From Primulina eburnea (lineage: Eukaryota; Streptophyta; Magnoliopsida; Lamiales; Gesneriaceae), in the NCBI RefSeq assembly GCF_022965805.1, contig NC_133108.1, forward strand, positions 21,171,545-21,235,544: a stretch of DNA of 64,000 nt. Reading direction: 5' to 3'. The position numbers were made by a program, and so were the translations under genes. A model generated the notes under the pieces. That model searched no databases and was not told where the DNA came from. It saw nothing but the letters and a program-made list of their open reading frames with translations. The stretch's first letter is position 1; the number at the start of each line of letters is the position of its first letter. Below, in pieces: positions 23,277 through 35,333 of this stretch.

Positions 23277-23288
23277 GCTCTGATACCA
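23277..23288 (-). other. Primer-binding site of C
   Basis: GCTCTGATACCA on +, that is TGGTATCAGAGC on the minus strand, a match to initiator tRNA-Met. It lies 5 bases from the 5' LTR. Confidence 0.9.
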
Positions 23289-23293
23289 CCTGT

Positions 23294-23949
23294 TGTGGGG
23301 ACCCGGGCTCTAATACTTTTCTTTGGGATTAAAACGGATCATTAATATAAAAAGTGGGTCAAATTTTTGCTTTTAACATTAATTCTAATGTTATATAACT
23401 CAAGCATACACCATAGATATTAACAACATAATCTATAACAAAAGATACAAATATGTTCGGTTCCAAACCATACTCGACCACTAGTAATTAAATACAATAC
23501 ATATCCAAAGTACAACTACTAGTCTTTTCTGCTAGGCCCGTGATCACCACGCTATGTCCGTCTCTCATCCTCTGCGTGACCCAGATCCTGCCCCTCCTGT
23601 TGTTATGCACATATGCGCCAATGTTGCTGGATGTTGCTGGACGCTCCGCGCATATGCGCCAATGTTGCTGGACGCTCCGCGCATATGCGCCACTACTCTC
23701 GCGCATATGCGCCAAGGCTGCTGGCCTGCTCGCGCATGTGCGCGCATCTCTTCGCGCATGTGCGCCGAGTCTACTGGAATTTCCATACATATGTGCGCAT
23801 TAACTTCGACTTTATTTATTCTTTTGACTATCTTCCACATCTTTATTGTACATTTTCCTTTCTTTTCTAGTCCAATAAAATACATCTACAATCATCTTAA
23901 TTATCAACAAATCCATCTGATTATGATAACTAAATCTTCGAGCCTTACA
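23294..23949 (-). repeat. 5' LTR of C (656 bp, internally deleted)
   Basis: Same ends as the 1964-bp 3' LTR, but about 1350 bp are missing between ATGCAC (about 23610) and ATATGCGCC. The missing part equals about 16763-18112 and includes the TATA box. Around the join there are also a 10-bp and a 32-bp duplication. The remaining palindrome array is at about 23610-23800. This LTR should be unable to start transcription. Confidence 0.9.
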
Positions 23950-23954
23950 TATAT

Positions 23955-25415
23955 GATGTTCTTGGCATGTTAGACATCGTATAATCGAAACCGGATTGAA
24001 GAATAAATACCATATGGAATTATTATGAATTGTTGAAATTAAATTGATATCAGAATTGTGTAATTATCGATTATGAGACGTGAGAATTAATATCTGATTG
24101 ATATGGTATTGCTGGGTATATGGAGATTATACCGTTATGCCGTCAATATTGAATTAGATTGAGTATTGTGCAGAACAGATTGAATTGGAGTAATGTATTG
24201 ATATTATACTCCTCGATATTGTCATGTCAGATTGAGTATTGACAGGCTTTGAGTTCGAGACTTCGACAGGGTCAGAGTATCAGAAAGAAAGGTATAAATT
24301 AATGTTGTGTTGGGATTGCACAACTCGAGGAAGGTTTGACTCGAGTTTCCCTAAATCACATACTTAGTTTATTACATTGATTCTTGTAATTGATGAGATT
24401 GATGTTGGTTGTCTATTGATTTATAGCCACTGTATGTAATGACTGCTGATTCGCTAGTCATTGATTGATTTGCTTAGATACTGACTGCATGTATTGATTA
24501 CTGAGTCGTTGAGTCATAGGCTGATTCGCCTAGTCACCGGCTGATTCGTCGAGTTATTGACTGATTCGTCTTATTATAGGCTGATTCGCCTAGTCACCGG
24601 CTGATTCGTCTGGTGATTGACAGATTCGTCTAAACTTAAGCTGATTCGCTTAATTACAGGCTAAGTTGTCTGATTATTGGCTGATTCGCCTAATTACCGG
24701 CTGATTCGTCGGGTTATTGACTGAGTCGTCAATTCTGCGGCTGATTCGCCCAGACACTGGATATATGAATTATATCGATGCCGTTAGGGATTGATTCATT
24801 CCTATCGACTGAGATTGGGTATAATTATTATTATTCAGACATCGGGATCCCTAGGATAGAGTTGAGTCGAGTCTAAGACGATGCGTCAGTGGAGTCGAGT
24901 CTGAGACGCTGCGTCGGTTGAGTTGAGTCTGATATGACATGTTGATTTACATTATTTATGCCATTCATGATTATTGAATGTTTGATATGGATTTATGTTT
25001 CTGATTTGAGACATGTTATGAATAATTCTTATATGCTTTTATATGACTGCATGTTTACATTGTTTATACTGGGATATTTATATCTCACCGGAGTTATCCG
25101 GCTGTTGTCTTGTTTTGTATGTGTGCATGACAACAGGTGGGGCTGGATCAGGGTCAAGAAGAGGATGAGAGAAGATTAGATAGCGTGGAGATCCGGGCTT
25201 CGAAGCAACATAGAATTCAGCACTGATATGTAGTTGAACCTAGTTGAATTCTTGTAGATAACGCAAGATTTGTATGTTCATGTTTAATATGTAATTTGAG
25301 TAAATTACATTACGTTTCCGCTGTGTATTTTAAAAAAAAAATTAGACCCTGTTTTATAATTGATTGATTAGTCTTAAACATGATTAAGAACTTGATTAGC
25401 GTTCGGGTCCCCACA
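23955..25415 (+). repeat. 3' LTR of B, second segment
   Basis: Continues exactly where 16441 stops once one TATAT is discounted. It matches 10749-12211 and includes the 20-bp array at about 24440-24770. It ends GGGTCCCCACA followed by TSD AAAAT. Confidence 0.92.
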
Positions 25416-25420
25416 AAAAT

Positions 25421-25450
25421 AAAGATTGCGAACATTAAAATGTTCCAACA
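25421..25450 (-). repeat. Terminal piece of F 3' LTR
   Basis: Ends TGTTCCAACA on +, which is the TGTTGGAACA start of the F LTR on the minus strand. It restores the F LTR after B is removed. Confidence 0.75.
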
Positions 25451-25988
25451 ATCTCCCCTTTTTTTATGATCACAAAACTTGGATAAACTATTGATTCAAC
25501 TAACATATTTCTCCCTTTTTTGTGTGAATCAAAAAATAATATGTTCAAAACATTTTAAGCACAAAATTTTCTCCCCCTCAATATTTTAAAATAATCTCTC
25601 CATTAAAAATATAATGAGTTCTCTCCCTATATTTTTGAAAATTTGAAAATTATAAAAGAAGACGGATAACTAACCAATTTTCTCAATTGCGTATTTTCTA
25701 CTGCAGAACATATGCACTGCCTTCAACGAATAAACAGTTTTTTCTCAGGTATAAGTAGGTAGAAATTTTATACCGCTGTAATCCTCTACGAGCTTAGTTT
25801 GCAACTCAAAAAGCGGTTTGTCGTTTGGACACTCGAGCAAAGGGATATGTAATTTTTCCCACAATCGCTGCAAGCTGCACGAAAATTCAGTTTTGCATAT
25901 ATATGTTTAAAAAATATGAAATTTTCGAACTTTAAACATCAAAATCAGTTTCAATGCTTTTTCAAGAACAACCCGCTCTGATATCAAT
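25451..25988 (-). other. Internal region of F (538 bp, non-coding)
   Basis: AT-rich with no open frame of note. A minus-strand polypurine tract (AAAAAAAGGGGAGAT, 25451-25465) is at the left end and the PBS at the right end. Several CTCCCC/CTCCCT clusters occur at 25500-25640. This is all that lies between the two LTRs. Confidence 0.75.
25975..25986 (-). other. Primer-binding site of F
   Basis: GCTCTGATATCA on +. Its reverse, TGATATCAGAGC, matches the tRNA-Met PBS of B and C with one difference. It sits 2 bases from the 5' LTR at 25989. Confidence 0.8.
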
Positions 25989-26757
25989 TGTTGGGATCGG
26001 TTAAGGGCTAAATCGTTGAACTACAATAGCTCGGTACTTGAAATATTGAACACCGATGAATTAAATCGAGTTTGGTTTTCAAACCAAGCGGAATAAACTC
26101 GAAATAATCCTTCATAGAACCGATTATATATTTTATAAAGTATTTCAAATGTATAAAAGTTGAATGAGTATAAATATTTTGGTTGAAGCATTTTCCCAAA
26201 CACTTGGTATGCAATATTTTGGTATTTGAAGAACACATAAAATGCTTCAACAATGCTTCTTTAAAAACTGTGGAAATGGACAGTAATGTAATAAACAAAT
26301 AGACACGAATTTGTTTATGATGTTCGGACACTTCAAATGCTTCTACATCACCCCTTCGTCCCCTTGGGAAAGATTTACTAGAAGACTTTGATTTATACAA
26401 ATCTTTGTACAAACCCACTCCGGAAGGGCATCACCCAACTAGAACTCCAAGCACTTAAGATTGTAGGCAGCACTCACTCAACTAATAGTTGAAGTTCAAC
26501 TCTCTTGTATATGTGTGAGTGATTGTGTGTGAGGAATTTATCATTTACATTGCACTTCTCAAATCTATCATCACACAAGGGCTTGTGCTCTCAACTAGCT
26601 GATTTCTTCATGCTAACTTCCCATGCTTTGAACCCTCTTCAAAAGCTCTTGTTTGATCTTCTAGATGTTGTATTTATAGGCCCCGAAAATGATATATACG
26701 TTAGATACAAAAATATGACCGTTTGGAAAGTTTCTGTACTGTTTCTGAAATTGCAAC
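25989..26757 (-). repeat. F 5' LTR, first segment
   Basis: Aligns with 7402-8270. It has the TATAAATA box on the minus strand at 26671-26678. It is cut by element D after GCAAC (26753-26757) and resumes at 41964-42693. Confidence 0.8.
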
Positions 26758-28668
26758 TGTCACGCCCCGTGTCCGAAGCGTCTGTGACATCCGGCATTGT
26801 TTAACAATTACTTGAAAACAATTAAGCCTCGTATCGAAATGCCAAAAACCAGTCTTTTTCATAAATTAAACATTTTCTTTACATTGACAATAGAAATAAA
26901 AATACATCAGAGTTGCAAATGCGGAAACTGAACAAAACGAAAATAAAGTCTTGATTTCTTGTATCTTGCTCATCGGCTACCATCCACAGAAGGCTTCTTG
27001 TTCCACCTCATTCAGTTGCTCTTCATTTTAATCTGAAATCTGTAAGGGGTGAGTGTTTTGGAAAACACTCAGCAAGTGGGGATCGATCGATTTCCAATGA
27101 TTCATATAGAACTTAATCTTTAAAACGTTTCTTTAACGAACTTTCAAATCTTATTACTTTTAACTCATCATAACAAAAACGAAACAAATATGAGACAGAG
27201 GTTATCAAACGATTCAGAGTAGTTCAAAAACAGATCAGAACAATTCAGAACAGAACAGATCGGAATAGACAAAACACTGTTAATCATCTCATTTCCATGG
27301 TCAAATTGTCCCCAATATGTTAGTCCTCTAAAGGGTGAGGCTAGAACTCGGTTTTATACCCAACGGTGGGGGCCATACGGAAATGGTTTTATACCAACCA
27401 TTGGGTGCCAAACAGAAATGGTTTTATACCCACCATTGGGGGCCAGACAGAATCACAATTCTCGTCCCATTTCAAATTGAATTGTAACAGTGTAACAAAG
27501 AGTTCGGAGGTAACAAAGAGTTCATACGGACACAGCGGAATCAACGAATTTCGAAGCATAGAAGAGAACACATAATCGATCGAAATTTTAAACAGAGCAG
27601 ATAGCAAATTTTCGAAAATGAAGACACACATACCTGCATGTCATGATATACATATTCAAGTTTAAAAATACAAACGAATATATATCAAAAGCCCATTTAC
27701 AAAATGTAAAGGTGTATTTTGAGTTGCTCAAAATTGGACGTACGAAACTTTCCGAATTCGTACCAGATGCTGACCGAAATTTGGAAAGAGCCTCCCCTCA
27801 GTATTGACAATAATTTCCAGCACTCAAATAAAGACACAAGCTTTCCCTTCTTCTTTCTTGCTTTCGGCCGAGTTTTGGAGGGTTTGTGGAGTGAAGGAGC
27901 CAAATTTTCTTATGGCTTTGTAGGTGTGGTTTCTTCAACACCTTGAGGTGGTATTTATAGGAAAAATATGGCCTTTCAACACCCTATTGCCAAAATCTTG
28001 GGCTCCAAGAATTGCCATCAATGTGGTCAAAGCATCTCAAGCACCAAGAGTCATTTTTTGCTACATAAATGTGTCCTAGCCTCTTAGCTCCTCCCTTATC
28101 TCCTTCATTGGTTTTCTCAATAGTCATTTCTTGCATAATAAGTTTGTCCAAACCTTTAGCTCATTTAGCTCCTTCCTTGGTTAACTCAATAGTCATCTCT
28201 TGCACAATAAGTTTGTCCAAACCTTTAGCTCTTTTAGCTCCTCTTCTTGGTTAACTCAAAGGTCATTTCTTTCACATTAAATTTGTTCAATCCTTTAGCT
28301 CTTCTCCTAGCTCCATTTTGGTTCTTTTTGGACAAGAAAGGATTAGCTTCTTTGAGCTAGGATATTGAATTCATGAGCTAGAAATTTCCTCCCCGACAAT
28401 CAATGAGCTTCCTTGAGCTGAGGGTTTTATCTTATGAGCTGAGGGTTTCTTTTCCAAGAATCTTGGAGCTTCCTTGAGCTGAGGTTTTACTCCTCTCGTG
28501 ACAATCAATGAGCTTACTTAAGCTGAGGGTTTCTGCTTGTGAGCTGAGGGTTTCCTCTTCCGAGCGACGTACCCTCAATTCTCAAGGTTTTGCATTGCCT
28601 CGGCTTCTTTTTGAGCTACTTTCCGAGATTTTTGAGGTGCTTTGCTTCGAAAAATCCGGGTTCTCACA
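26758..28668 (-). repeat. 3' LTR of D (1911 bp)
   Basis: Three tandem patterns are visible. Units of 35 bp with AAATGGTTTTATACC occur at 27340-27450. Units of 71 bp with CTTGCA(T/C)AATAAGTTTGTCC occur at about 28120-28310. GAGCTTCCTTGAGCTGAGGG-type repeats lie at 28370-28560. Small frames inside are by-products and no gene was recognised. Confidence 0.87.
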
Positions 28669-28682
28669 TCCCACCCTCCTTA
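28669..28682 (-). other. Polypurine tract of D
   Basis: On the minus strand AAGGAGGGTGGGA directly before the LTR start TGTGAGAACCCG. Confidence 0.8.
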
Positions 28683-28729
28683 TTGGAAGTTTCGTCCTCG
28701 AAACTTGTGTTAGCTAAATCTTAAAAGAG

Positions 28730-30660
28730 GTGAGGGTGCCGAGTGCGCATAAGTTCTTCAAGTTCCCAAGTTGCTTCTCGTTCCATATGATTTGACCATT
28801 GTATCTTGACATATGGAATTGTTTAGCGTCTCAGCACTTGGTCTTTGGTGTCCACTATTCGAATAGGGACTTCTTCCATTCGTTTAGTAGCGATGCAACT
28901 TTAAGATTCTGACTTGGATCTGAGACATACTTCCTTGGCTGTGAGACGTGGAAGACATTTTCAATCCTTGACATGTCTGGTGGTAAAGCCCGCTGATAAG
29001 CTAGGTTTCCCATTTTTCTCATTATTTCGAAGGGTCCGACATATCTTGGAGTTATCTTTCCTGATTTGCTGAATCGAACCACTCCTTTCATAGGAGAAAC
29101 TTTAACATAAGCTTTCACACCATTTTCAACCTCCAACGGTCTTCACTTTAAATGAGCCCAGCACTTTTGTCGATCACGAGCTGCCTTGCGTTTTTCCTTG
29201 ATAATATCTACTTTATAAACAATTCAAGTACCATGATAGATTTCCCTCTGATTTCAATACTTCCATGATAATTATTATTATCGTCAAATTCAATCAAAGG
29301 GGGGTGTTTATTTAATTCCTCCGAGTTCCATGGCACACGCCCTAAAATATCTTCAATAGTTCGATCCACCGTCTTTGCCTCATGTTTAATTCCTTTTGTG
29401 TGAATAGTACTTGAGGCTTTGATGATCGATAAATTTCACAAATTTGTGACCAAAGAAATTGATTCTCTGGATCTTTGGCTCAAATGTAATTGTTGCTAAT
29501 TCACTATCATGTGTTGGATAATTTTGCTCACATGGTTTTAATTTCATCGATGCATAGGCAATTACTTGCCCTATTGAATGAGAACACATCACAATCCTCT
29601 GTTGGTGCATAATTGTGAAATTCTTGCCTTCTTCGAGAGGTACTAATACTAGCGTAGAAAAAAGTTTCTTTTTCAAGATCTAAAAACTCTTCTCACATTC
29701 TTCACTCTAATTGAATATAGATTTCTTATGAGTGAGCTTGGTGAGCGGAAGAAAATACTTCAACACCTTTTCTTAATAGCCAACTAATCCCAAAAAAACT
29801 TCAAAATTCTATTCCAATATTCGATCAAGGCCAGTCTATGATTGCCTCCACCTTATTGGTGATCCACTGATATGCCCATTTCAGAGATTATATGACCGAA
29901 GAATGTGACATTTTTCAATCAAAATTCCCATTTCTTAAATTTAGTATTTAGTTATTTTCCTCTGAGCATCGGTAGAGCAAGACGAAGATCTTCCTTGCGG
30001 TCTTACTCACTTGTTGAACATGCAAGAATTTCATCAATAAATGCTACCACAAACTTGTCGAGGAATTTTCTTGAACACTCTGTTCATGAGTTCTATGAAT
30101 GTTGCTGGAGCATTGGTCAGGCCAAAAGGTATTATCGTGAACTCATAGTGTCCATACCCTTTTCTTTTTAAGCCTGTTTCAAGAATATTCTCTGCTTTGG
30201 CCTTTAATTGTGGTAGTCTGACCTTAGATAGAGCTTCGAAAAGATCTTAGCTCCTTTTAACTGATAGAGAAGGCCATCTATTCTTGAAAGATGACATTTG
30301 TTCTTGATCCTATTGAGTTCTTTGTAGATCGACACACTATCTTGTGCTTTCACCATTCTTTTGTCTCATTAAGACTTAAGCTCCCCAAGAACAGGCACTT
30401 AGTTTGATTTGTTTTTTACTAACAAATCTTTGAATTGATCTTTTAGCTTCTTGAGTTCAACTGAAGCCATTTGCTAGAGTTCCTTAGATTTTAGTGTAGC
30501 ACGAGCTATCAAGTTACTTTCGAATTCTACTTCACAGTCTGAGATAATTCAATGTAACCTTTCCGAAGCTCGCTACCACAGGAATATTTTATATCTTGAG
30601 CTTAATTCTTCTTTTGCATCTCTCATTATTGTTAGTTAAACTTCTTCGCCATACTCCATG
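28730..30660 (-). pseudogene. Decayed pol of D
   Basis: Read on the minus strand (right to left). Around 29890-30180 lie RT fragments. At 29386-29676 is an RNase H piece with IGQVIAYASMKLKPCEQNYP and FIDHQSLKY, with the first catalytic region lost. The integrase core is almost entirely deleted between about 29140 and 29380. At 28855-29136 is the integrase C-terminus (KGVVRFSKSGKITPRYVGPF, then FHVSQPRKYV). At 28730-28850 is a chromodomain-like tract (PYVKIQWSNH, ATWELEELM) after a stop. Many stops and frameshifts, with no product expected. Confidence 0.8.
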
Positions 30661-32283
30661 CCTTTCTAGATCTGAGAAGCAGAAAGGAAGGATTTATGTT
30701 CCCTATCCTTGCCATAAAATATGATTTATTCTTGGGTTGGAGTTTGGCATTCTTACCTCGACCATCTATCACTGCATGATTCTTGTCCAATCAACCAATT
30801 CTAAGAATGACGTTGAAATTTATCATAGTACACTAAATAAAATCAATCCATACTTATTTTATTCTATCTTAAAATTATCGCGATTAATATCTCAAAACTA
30901 AAACCAATATGGAATCTTATAACATAACTCCTTATCAGCTTATTGACTTAAGTCCCAATAACCTAGTTAAATTTTCTTTCAACCTTGTACGGAAGAAACC
31001 AATTCCTAAAAAAATTCTTCTTTTACTAAATCTTCTTTTAATCAAGAATATGAGCCTAGCATGCTTTAACACAAACAAGTTTCGTTGGATATCTTTCTCC
31101 TCAAATCTTCCCACTATTTATTTTTTTTTGTACTATAAGAAGAGTCAGAACTTATTATACATGTTACACTTTCCTCGATGTTCACCAATATCTCATAACT
31201 CTCTTTATTTACCTCAGGTAATGACCTTAATTCTACATATTTAAATTTATTGCTTAACATCCCAAATTATGTCCATAACGTTAATTATTGACACAAAAAT
31301 CAACTTCTACGTTTGAATATCAAAACTTATATAATTCTTATCTCATATTTTCATAAATAATTTTTTATCCCCGAATCAAACATTTCATCTTAAGTCGGAA
31401 GCTTATCTTCGATAGGTAAATTCCCAAAAATATAATCAACTTATATCTGATAGGTACATTCCCAAAAATATAATTCAACTTATCTCTATACATTCTCAAA
31501 GAAAAGTTACACTTCTTTCTTTCATATCATTTCACCATAATACAAGTCCAGCCTACCTTATCATCTTTTCATCATCACTGTTCTTTTTCCACTATTTCTA
31601 TAGGTGCTTCTTCTTCTTCTTCTTCTTCTTCTTCTTCTTCTTCCATGTTTTCGATGACAAGGTGCATATAGCTATGTTTTTCTTGCATTCTATCCATATC
31701 ACCATGAAGCATGAAGATGTGACGTTCTTGCTTACTTTAAAGGTCTTCATGTTGATAAAGAGAGCGGTTAGCAAGATCCTTCTCAGTTTCAATCTTTACT
31801 ATCAACTTTTGATTAAGGGTCGTATCATGTTAGATGGTTACAGAGTGTTGGGGTGATCTATCTCTTTGATCTGTCAAGGCGATAGGTGAGACGTTGTATA
31901 TCAGTTTGAAGTAGGTTCTTAATCTTTACGAGTTCTTGTTCTCTTGTTTTTCTATATCGAGTTGATCCTTTAGGGTTGCAATCTCTCGTGTTTGGTTTTC
32001 AATGGTATGTTGACGCTTTCAAAGGACGGATTGAGCACGATCACGAAAGCATCAATTGAGGTAAAATTTCAGAATCGAATAAAGGACAGAACGGCACAAA
32101 CAATGTTTTCGTGGGATTTTCGATACTAAGAGTTTGCAGAACGATTGAAGGAAATAGATTTCGAATTTCTCAAAGAATTTTGGAAATAATGAGAATTTGT
32201 TTCAGAATGTACTAGGCTTTTTCCAAAATTTGACTTCTTCAAATTTTGTCTGACAAAATCCCAGCGGGATTATGAACCTGGAG
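30661..32283 (-). pseudogene. Unreadable gag/protease part of D
   Basis: By position this should hold gag and protease, but I recognise no capsid word, zinc knuckle or DTG site. A (TTC)n/(GAA)n microsatellite at about 31604-31641 makes a short lysine run on the minus strand. The stretch is AT-rich and full of stops. It may also contain unrelated sequence. Confidence 0.4.
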
Positions 32284-32295
32284 GCTCGGATACCA
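32284..32295 (-). other. Primer-binding site of D
   Basis: GCTCGGATACCA on +, one base different from the tRNA-Met PBS seen in B, C, E and H. It lies 6 bases before the 5' LTR. Confidence 0.8.
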
Positions 32296-32301
32296 CTTAA
32301 A

Positions 32302-33391
32302 TGTCACGCCCCGTGTCCGAAGCGTCTGTGACATCCGGCATTGTTTAACAATTACTTGAAAACAATTAAGCCTCGTATCGAAATGCCAAAAATCAGTCTT
32401 TTTCATAAATTAAACATTTTCTTTATATTGACAATAGAAATAAAAATACATCAGAGTTGCAAATGCGGAAACTGAACAAAAGGAAAATAAAGTCTTGATT
32501 TCTTGTATCTTGCTCATCGGCTACCATCCACAGAAGGCTTCTTGTTCCTCCTCATTCAGTTGCTCTTCATTTTAATCTGAAATTTGTAAGGGGTGAGTGT
32601 TTTGGGAAACACTCAGCAAGTGGGGGTCGATCGATTTCCAATGATACATATAGAACTTAATCTTTAAAACATTTCTTTAACGAACTTTCAAATCTTATTA
32701 CTTTTAACTCATCATAACAGAAACGAAACAAATATGAGACAGAGGTTATCAGACGATTCAGAGCAGTTCAGAAATAGATCAGAACAGAACAGATCGGAAC
32801 AGACAGAACACTGCTACTCATCTCATTTCCATGGTCAAATTGTCCCCAATATATTAGTCCTCTAAGGGGTGAGGCCAGAACTCGGTTTTATACCCAACGG
32901 TGGGGGCCAGATAGAAATGGTTTTATACCAACCATTGGGGGCCAAACAGAAATGGTTTTATACCCACCATTGGGGGCAGACAGAATCACAATTCTCGTCC
33001 CATTTCAAATTGAATCATAACAGTGTAACAAAGATCTCAAAACGAACAGACAGAACTTTTCAGATTTTCGGATTTCAGAGTTTTCATAAGGACACAGCGG
33101 AATCAACGAATTTCGAAGCATAGAAGAGAACACATAATCGATCGAAATTTTAAACAGAGCAGATAGCAAATTTTCGAAAATGAAGACACATGTACCTGCA
33201 TGTCATGATATACATATTCAAGTTAAAAAAAACAAACGAATATATATCAAAAGCCCACTTACAAAATGTGAAGGTGTATTTTGAGTTGCTCAAAATTGGA
33301 CGTACGAAACTTGCCGAATTCGTACCAGATGCTGACCGAAATTTGGAAAGAGCCTCCCCTCAGTTTTGACAATAATTTCCAGCACTCAAAT
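32302..33391 (-). repeat. 5' LTR of D, first segment
   Basis: Near-identical to 26758-27827. It is interrupted by E after CAAAT (33387-33391) and resumes at 41120-41958. Confidence 0.88.
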
Positions 33392-35073
33392 TGTGGGGAC
33401 CCGGACGCTAATCATCTTCTTAATCATCTTTGGGATTTAATTATCAATTCTGATAATCAGGGTCTAAAAATTTTTCTTTTAATAATGTAACTGCGGAAGG
33501 TAATGGAATCTAAATACTATACATGTCTGTATAAAAATACATTTAAGTATTAAAAGTACAATAATCTAATCTAAGGTTCAACTACTAAAGTTCAAGTAGT
33601 AAACTCAATCTACAGTAAGTCCGGAATCGCCACGCTAACTCTTCTTCTCTCCTCATCCTCTTGACCCCGATCCAGTCCCACCTGTTGTCATGCACACATA
33701 CAAAACAAGACAACAGCCGGATAACTCCAGTGAGAATAAATCCCAGTATAAAACATGGTAAACATGCATATATTCAAAATAAATCATGAAGCATACTGTC
33801 ATGAATAAAATCAAAATAATAGATTTCATAATCTATGAAATCTAATCAAAATATGCATGCACTTCAAATCAAATAAACATGCATATAAACAATCTAAATC
33901 ATACAACATGCTAGCACAACTGAAAGCAATAACGACGGGTCCCATGATCTAGTAGCCACATCCATATAATCATGCAGTCCTAATCAAATCATGTCTAGAC
34001 TTGACTCGACTAAAACTCTAGGGATCCCGGGGTGAATAAGACGTCACTGGCTGTCACCTACCCTACCAATCGAGGTGCTGTACGTCTTATTCCTAGACTT
34101 CGGCCTGATCTGTATCCACATCTACAAAGGGGCGGTGATCTTCCCCAGAGCTGAGATATCGCCGAACATCTAGAAGTCTGGATGATCTCGCAGACTTTCC
34201 TATCTTAATGCATGAATACACAATCTGTAAACAAGCATAATCATCTTAATGCAATGCAACATGATCTGTAAACAAAGCATAATTAGATAAAACATAAACA
34301 AGAATATAGTATGTGATTTATTGGGCAACTCAAGGATGATCTCGATTGAGTTGTTTCTTCCCGAATATCACATGAATTATACCTTTGTCGTCCCGATCTG
34401 ACGAAGATGATGATCTGTATTCAACTCTATCCATATCAATCTGAAAAGACAATATCGAATACGCTGTATCAGTAAATAACTCAATACACAATCTGTTCTG
34501 ATCAATACTCAAATCAGTGTACAATCTGATCAATATCTGAACAAGATACAATCTGATTCATATCAATAATATCAAAATCTAATTAAAATCATATCTGAAT
34601 CTGATCAATCTAACTCAACTGATGTTTCGACGGTATAATATTACAGTCTGAATAACCCCGTCAATCTGAATATCACAAATATATTACTGGAACATCATAA
34701 TCCGTGTCAACATAATTCATACTCTGAATATTAACACAATTCTGATATAGAATCTCAGTCAATATCTTTCAAAAATCATAATAATTACAGAAACGGTCTG
34801 TTGTTTAATCTGACTTCAATTCTATAATGTCTACGGTAGCAGAAACGCCATATCTGAATCATATTCAATTCTGACAATATCATAAATTCAAAACATGTCT
34901 AAACGTAACAAAACTTACGTCCAGTTATAGTCTGCGTTGATAGGAACACAGTACTGAAGTCGGATTTAAAATCAGACGAACGGATTTTACGTGACACTCA
35001 ATTTCACGCCTGAGAGAACTTCGAGCATTCTTGCTCAATTCTTTCCTAATCTGAATGCTAGAGAATCACGTTT

Positions 35074-35075
<2 letters not shown>

Positions 35076-35104
<29 letters not shown>
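35076..35104 (-). promoter_or_regulatory. TA run, putative TATA box of E 3' LTR
   Basis: TATATATA run just downstream, on the minus strand, of a GCATGC word and the minisatellite. The other LTR has a shorter run at 40821-40845. Confidence 0.55.
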
Positions 35105-35110
<6 letters not shown>

Positions 35111-35160
35111 CATAAGAAGCAACGTGGCCACCTCTCAAGTTTTTGCCCTTTTCTTTCAAA

Positions 35161-35233
35161 ATTACGAAAATGCCATTGTCTCCAATAATTACGAAAATGC
35201 CATTGCCATCCAATAATTACGAAAATGCCATTC
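35161..35233. repeat. 27-bp minisatellite, three copies (E 3' LTR)
   Basis: The unit starts ATTACGAAAATGCCATTG, with copies at 35161, 35188 and 35216. The other LTR of E has five copies, so the array changed length during or after the last transposition. Confidence 0.88.
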
Positions 35234-35319
35234 GAAAATCACAAGAATGCCATTCAATATTTAAATCAATTATTTAATTTTCGGGTTCTCACAAAAATGA
35301 TGACATCTCGGGCCTTACA

Positions 35320-35333
35320 TTTCTCCCCCTCTT
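35320..35333 (-). other. Polypurine tract of E
   Basis: On the minus strand AAGAGGGGGAGAAA next to the LTR start TGTAAGGCCC, the same sequence as in B. Confidence 0.85.

Larger units (their letters stand above)
16447..23949 (-). mobile_element. Element C: near-complete Ty3 chromovirus
   Basis: Inserted in B's 3' LTR with a perfect TSD TATAT (16442-16446 and 23950-23954). On the minus strand it is: 5' LTR (shortened), PBS, gag-protease, RT-RNase H-integrase, GPY/F, chromodomain, polypurine tract, 3' LTR. The domain order and C-terminal chromodomain place it among chromoviruses. MPPRR Gag and long LTRs suggest the Tekay/Del group, an inference from family traits. It is defective from two frameshifts, one TGA and a 5' LTR deletion. 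Confidence 0.92.
10006..25415 (+). mobile_element. Element B: Ty3 chromovirus-type element with gag only, carrying nested C
   Basis: The TSD AAAAT is perfect (10001-10005 and 25416-25420). The 5' LTR is 2206 bp. The 3' LTR, once C and the second copy of C's TSD are removed, is 2204 bp and near-identical. Internal DNA is 3492 bp: PBS, leader, intact gag, decayed and shortened pol, polypurine tract. Its internal region is about 1.4 kb shorter than that of C. B therefore appears to be a recently moved non-autonomous element. Confidence 0.9.
33392..35319 (-). repeat. 3' LTR of E
   Basis: On + it starts TGTGGGGACCCGGACGCTAA and ends GGGCCTTACA. It has three copies of the 27-bp minisatellite (35161-35233) and a TA run (35076-35104) as putative TATA box. 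It has no GCGCATATGCGC array. Confidence 0.92.

Noticed and set aside
27719..27946. 75-codon frame repeated at 33281 as a small host gene
   Set aside because: It occurs only because both D LTRs contain it, it differs in length between them, and it has no recognisable domain.
31598..31792. Lysine-rich small protein on the minus strand
   Set aside because: A translation of a trinucleotide microsatellite in a decayed retroelement.
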